Of a DNA stretch of 64,000 bases, positions 59,901-64,000 are shown piece after piece (the first letter of the stretch is position 1; every line of letters starts with the position of its first letter). Position numbers and translations under genes: made by a program. The notes beneath the pieces are model-generated. The model was given only the letters and a program-made list of their open reading frames with translations. It was not told the DNA's origin and ran no database searches. Source of the DNA: Combretum micranthum (taxonomy: Eukaryota > Streptophyta > Magnoliopsida > Myrtales > Combretaceae). The stretch is taken from positions 682,001 to 746,000 of the forward strand of contig JAMXBD010000640.1 of NCBI GenBank assembly GCA_024138025.1. Direction: 5' to 3'.

Positions 59901-60613
59901 ATTTTGAGCAGCAAAGTGGAGCTTTTCACCACAGTAACTTGTAACTAATACTAAGAAAAATATTAAAAAATTCAAATATCTAGCTAATTATGTCAAAAAC
60001 TATCCCCTACGCATATATTTATATCAGTTATGTAAGAATTTTATTCTAAAAAAAATTAATTTAGATCCCAAAATATTTCTACAATATTGTTGACTTCAGA
60101 TTTTAAGTTTAAAATTTACACGATTTAATATTTTTAAAATTTTGCCTTACGCGATTAAGGTTTTAGGACCTAATAGGTCAAAATATAAAATTGGTATCTA
60201 TGGACTCTAATTTTTCTAACTAAAATTATGGTGTGGTCTAAATTTTTATTTGAAACCTAGATTATTAATTATGGGTCCGTTTATAGCTTTTTAGTACCTA
60301 TTTATAACTCTGACGGTTTATCTTTAGTGGGTTATTCTTATTCTATACATACTGTAAGTTATTGGCTTTCTAATGCTCTTGAAATAAAAGTCTATTTATA
60401 CTTATATTCTAGGTTCTTGACTCAGATTATGAATTCTAGCTGTAGTGTCTTTTAATATCTAGAAATTTCTAACCTAGGGTTTTTAGATCATAAGTTGGTT
60501 CACAATACTCTAAAATTTATACTTAAAGTCTAACCGGGTCTCAAAATCCAATATTCATCCTATTTTTACTATTCTAGTTATTAGTACTAGTCTTAGAATC
60601 CTCAGGGTTTACG
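56995..60613 (-). mobile_element. Solo LTR G (reversed, 3619 bp, distant relative of A/B/C)
   Basis: The plus strand starts TGTCACGCCCCAGAGGG and ends CCTCAGGGTTTACG, where the final A of TTTACA has become G. It has a perfect AAGTT duplication (56990-56994 and 60614-60618). It shares with A/B/C the end motif, the GATTTACGCCCTCAC zone, and a reversed GAGTGAGT...TAGTGGCAC block near 58080-58170. It does not show the 19-bp stem-loop. It has GT microsatellites near 59544 and 59710. No coding region. Confidence 0.9.
59541..59561. repeat. (GT)n microsatellite in LTR G
   Basis: GTGTGTGTGTGTGTG run after GTGAGT; a second short one (TGTGTGTATGTGTGTG) lies near 59708. Confidence 0.9.
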
Positions 60614-60618
60614 AAGTT

Positions 60619-61279
60619 ATATAAAAGCACCAATAATAATTATTTTTAGTCCTACTTAGATAAGAACTGTAATATTTTTATCGTATTGCAATAGGAATTA
60701 TGTACGATAATTATTTCATAAACTAACGGCAAAATAACCGTATAGGGAGAGAGTGATTCAAGCATTAAAGTAACCAAATGCGGTTTTGGTTCTTCTATTT
60801 ATTATTTTCTTTCTAGCGTCGTCGGTCTGATTAAGCACCAATACATGCAAAGAAGATGTGTTGTTACAAAATGACCAATTTTCTACCTTTCTTTTCTTTT
60901 ATAAAGGAAGTTTTTCATTAGTCCTTGTTTACATGTAAAATAAGAACAGACTGTCAACAGTATTTACATTAATAGTTTTAATATTTTTAAATGAGTATTC
61001 TTTGGTATTTGCTGGCGTTATCTTTTACCATTTAACAAGTATATGTAACCGTCAATTAGGTAGGGCTCTTGTCTATAGGTATTGGCTTTGATGAATTACC
61101 GTTGATAAGGGCTGGTTGGAGTTCCATTTGATTTGATTTTTTCCTCAATCAACTAAATCATTTAATAGGGTGTGGTTTTTATAGGTTTAAGCCAAATTGT
61201 ATGGCTCATAGTAGAATTTTTTTTTCAAAACCATAAAATTATAGTTTGGTTCATTATGAATTATGGATTTACAATATGT
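60619..61279. other. Unassigned AT-rich DNA between LTRs G and D4
   Basis: No coding, RNA or transposon feature recognised on either strand. Confidence 0.5.
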
Positions 61280-64000
61280 TGTAATTTAAGAAAATATAAT
61301 ATAAAAATAAATAGTTTTATAATGAAGGGTAGGAAATGTCATTTGTTAAAAGATAAGATAGTGGTATGGTTTTTTTTTTTTTTTTTTTTAAACCTATGGT
61401 CATTATTATATGTAACCCCTCATCTCTCATTATAATATATTATATTTCACAACTCCTAAAACCTTCACAAACCTTAGAATTCTCTTTATTGAAAATTTCT
61501 TGAAGAAACAAGAAGAGATGAACGTGCATTTTACTTTTATTCTTTTACGATTTATAAGAGAGAAACAGCACTAAAAGACAAGAGCTATGGTTATTAGGTG
61601 TTAAGAGCGGTCATGTTGTGGTCTAACTGGGAAATCCATAGCAATTTCAATTAGATTTCACGTTTGGATTGGGAAGGAGAATAAGGACAATTGTTGGATT
61701 TTACATAAGTTATTTATGAATTGTGTTACTTTGATTTTTTTTAAATCTTTTTAGAGTTTTAGAGAGGTTGATAAAGATAAAATATTTAGGAATGATTTTT
61801 CACATTTTTAAATTTTTAAAGCGAGGTTATTGATAAAAATCAAATCTTTAAGAGCTTGGAGTGAGGTTGTTCATAAAAGATCAGATCTTTAAGAGTTTTG
61901 AAGCAATGTTATTGATAAAAGATTGTATCTTCTTTTTTTTTTTTTTTTTTTATCAAGAAGGGCAAAAAATGGTAAGAAGTTACAAAGCACACATACGAGC
62001 AAGACTAACACCTATAGCATCCTCCATACACAAACTCATTAAGCAACTCTCGCAATGACTCAAAACATGATGACCTATAGGCATAGATAGTGCCAAATTA
62101 GCAAAGAGATCAATTGCGCAGTTGCCTTCCCTATAAACATGTTGTATCTTCACAAACTAATCCCTTTGAAGCAAACTTTTAATAGGCTGGACTATGTCAT
62201 AAAATTTATGGATCCCATTCTCCCCTTTATTTAACGAGTTGATTACCATCTTATTATCCATTTCCATAATAACTCGTCTATAACTAGAATTTCAAGATAA
62301 AAATAAGCCTTGAAGAGCACCCCATAGTTTAGCCATGATTAACAAGCAAGAGTCAAGATTATTCATAAAAACCCAATGACCAACGACCTTGGGAATCGTA
62401 GATTAGACCACTAGCAGTAGGTAAAGAGGAGTTTGACTTTGCTACACCATCCATATTTATTTTGACAAAATCTGCAGGAGGCATATCCTAACCAACTAGG
62501 TGTTCTACAAGCATAGACCTTTGCTCCTAAATCTTCTTTATCTCTAAATTAGCATTATGTGCATCTTTTGCCTTAACCTTAATTTGATACAGTAAAGATT
62601 ATAGATTCATATCTTCACCTTCTAGCAAGGGCTTATTCTTGTCAGACCATCTAGCATGCTACTCCAAAGAATAATGACTAAGGGTAGTTATCAAACAGTT
62701 CATCATTCATAAGAATTTCCTACAATCAGAGATCAAAAGAGGCATATAAAAAACTACGCCGCTTCTCTACAGGAATCATATTGCACCACAATCCAAGAGC
62801 TTTATCACACCTTCTTAACATGCGATTAATATCTTCTGTTTCCTACCACATAACTAAAATTTGTTATCATTAGTTAAATGTCTTCAAGCTCTTTCCTTAT
62901 TGGTCAACAAGACATTATGAAAAACCAACCACAAAAAATAGCAAATTAATTCAAGTCCTTGCCATCTCCAAGCAAGCTGCCATTTATCATCTTTATCACT
63001 GCAATTGCCTTCGCATTTCAAAGAATAGGCAGAAGCTATAGGAAAGGATCCCGAAGCCAATGGTCCCTAAAATGCTGCATCATCAGGAGCATCAAGATCA
63101 GAGGGTGGATACTAGCTATCAAGAGAAAATGGAATTATCCAAGAATGGCTGCAACAACTCCTAATTCCATTGTCCATTAGGAGATGTAAAGTTTAACACC
63201 ATTTGCGTCTCATAATTAATTGAAATATTCTCTAAACATTGGAATAAAGGAGGCAGATTAGGCAACATTCATTTATCTATACATAAGTGTATTCTTCGGC
63301 CATTATTTACTAACCAATACATTCCTTGAAGCACAAAATGCCATATTTTGCTCAAAATTCTCCAAAGATAAGAAGAAGCATTAACATTAATGTTTTGTGG
63401 AATACCGGAAGAGGACACATTATATTTAGCTCGTAGGACATTCACCCATAATTGGTCTGGTTTAGTAATGACTTCCCATGCTAGCTTGAGTAATAATATA
63501 ATATAAACCTTATTTTCAACAAATTAATGTCTTTAAGATATCTAATATAACTAGTCTCAAACCTAATGCATGCTTATTATCAGGTTTTCCGATTGTAGCA
63601 TTTTAGTTTCAGTTGCAGCTGTCAATTTAGGTACGTTATTGTCTTTTTTGTTGTTTGTGCATGTTAGGTATTAATATATGAAATGGACTAATCAATTTTT
63701 GGTGTTAATTGTTTGCTACTTGTGCTTGAATGGGTTTAGTGGATCGGGAGTACCAGTATCACTAGGACAATGCCCTAATGATCTGTGTGTATCATTGTCC
63801 CAATTAGAGTTACACACAGAGATGATTCTGGTATATTAGAAGTGGTACGAGTACGGTACTTGGGGTATTAAGGAGTACCCAACACCAATATATACACGTA
63901 TCCTTGTATATAATTATATGTTTGTTATGGAGTCATGAGTTACTCCAAGTTTAGGGTCAGACATGAATAACCCTAAACTATGTTGGTTGTTGGCTTAAAA
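61280..64000 (+). mobile_element. LTR D4 (family D), split by a LINE and cut by the window edge
   Basis: It starts at about 61280 with TGTAATTTAAG and reaches TAATGAAGGGTAGGAAATG, matching the D1-D3 start. After the LINE it resumes by about 63600, with TTAGGTACGTTATTGTC and GGATCGGGAGTACC matching D2 (TTAGGTATGTCCTTATC, GATCGAGAGTACC). CCCTAATGATCTGTGTGTAT at 63771 is the family marker. The 3' end and duplication lie beyond 64000. Confidence 0.8.
61933..63590 (-). pseudogene. L1-type LINE 3' fragment: RT tail, zf-RVT and RNase H
   Basis: A T-run (61933-61951) on the plus strand is the poly-A tail of a minus-strand LINE. Reading leftward from about 63500: LAWEVITKPDQLWVNVLRAK; GMYWLVNNGRRIHLC (the W-VGNG--I pattern) near 63300; FLWLVFHNVLLTNKERA and RHLTND (zf-RVT domain) near 62930-62860; then RNase H with DFVKINMDGVAKSNSS near 62450, AKLWGALQGLFLS and RRVIMEMDNKMVINSL near 62250-62340, and HVYREGNCAIDLFANLALS near 62090. 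These are the C-terminal domains of plant LINE ORF2. Stops and frameshifts are frequent, and the endonuclease and RT core are absent, consistent with 5' truncation on insertion. The 5' edge is approximate. It interrupts LTR D4. Confidence 0.88.

Noticed and set aside
61861..62058. 65-codon plus-strand open frame
   Set aside because: Runs through the T-tract and the antisense of the LINE RNase H domain.

Overview
This is a 64 kb piece of a plant nuclear genome, almost certainly an angiosperm and probably a eudicot. The evidence is AT-rich DNA, spliceosomal introns, Ty3/gypsy elements of the Tekay/Del (chromodomain) and Tat types, an L1-type LINE, RICESLEEPER-like hAT transposase and Tourist-like MITEs. 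There is no sign of bacterial gene organisation.

Only one host gene can be supported: the 5' part of a minus-strand gene at 928-2576. Its three visible coding exons encode the start of an RRM protein of the BPA1 (binding partner of ACD11) type. Its promoter (2577-2950) has two G-boxes. The rest of the gene lies beyond the left edge. A second, much weaker candidate is an isolated exon-like fragment at 45680-45764.

Everything else that can be identified is a layered pile of transposable elements, mostly dated by target-site duplications (TSDs). Left block (3.6-16.5 kb): a tentative reverse LTR (H) is split by solo LTR A (5631-15466, TSD TAGAG). A is split by solo LTR D1 (8235-10175, TSD GAAAT) and by the opposite-orientation solo LTR C (11041-15407, TSD TAAGC). 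Central block (17.1-38 kb): a decayed Tekay-like element J keeps both LTRs, PBS, gag-pol and PPT. It hosts a short gag-only element L (TSD CCTAG/GCTAG), a non-autonomous hAT element O, solo LTR B inside the integrase region (TSD TGGGG), and LTR K (TSD CTTAT) inside the 3' LTR. Right block: GAGCTC-rich repeats (M), solo LTR D2 (TSD GTAGG), a minus-strand Tat-type gag-pol ruin, a MITE-like element Q (TSD ATTAG), a Tourist-like MITE N (TSD TAA), reverse solo LTR D3, a hAT element F with a broken transposase, copia-like LTR E inside F, hAT MITE P inside E (TSD CAAGACGC/T), reverse solo LTR G (TSD AAGTT), and LTR D4, which is split by a minus-strand LINE and runs off the right edge.

No element appears able to move: every reading frame is broken by stops and frameshifts, many of the C-to-T/G-to-A type expected of methylated, silenced DNA. 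Solo LTRs far outnumber elements with internal regions, so recombination between LTRs has been a major force here. The signals that most deserve follow-up are a 19-bp stem with a 13-nt loop kept in three independent LTR copies, GC-rich GGCC modules shared by two different LTR families, the 32-bp PBS-like tail after the 3' LTR of L, and the exon-like fragment at 45.7 kb.
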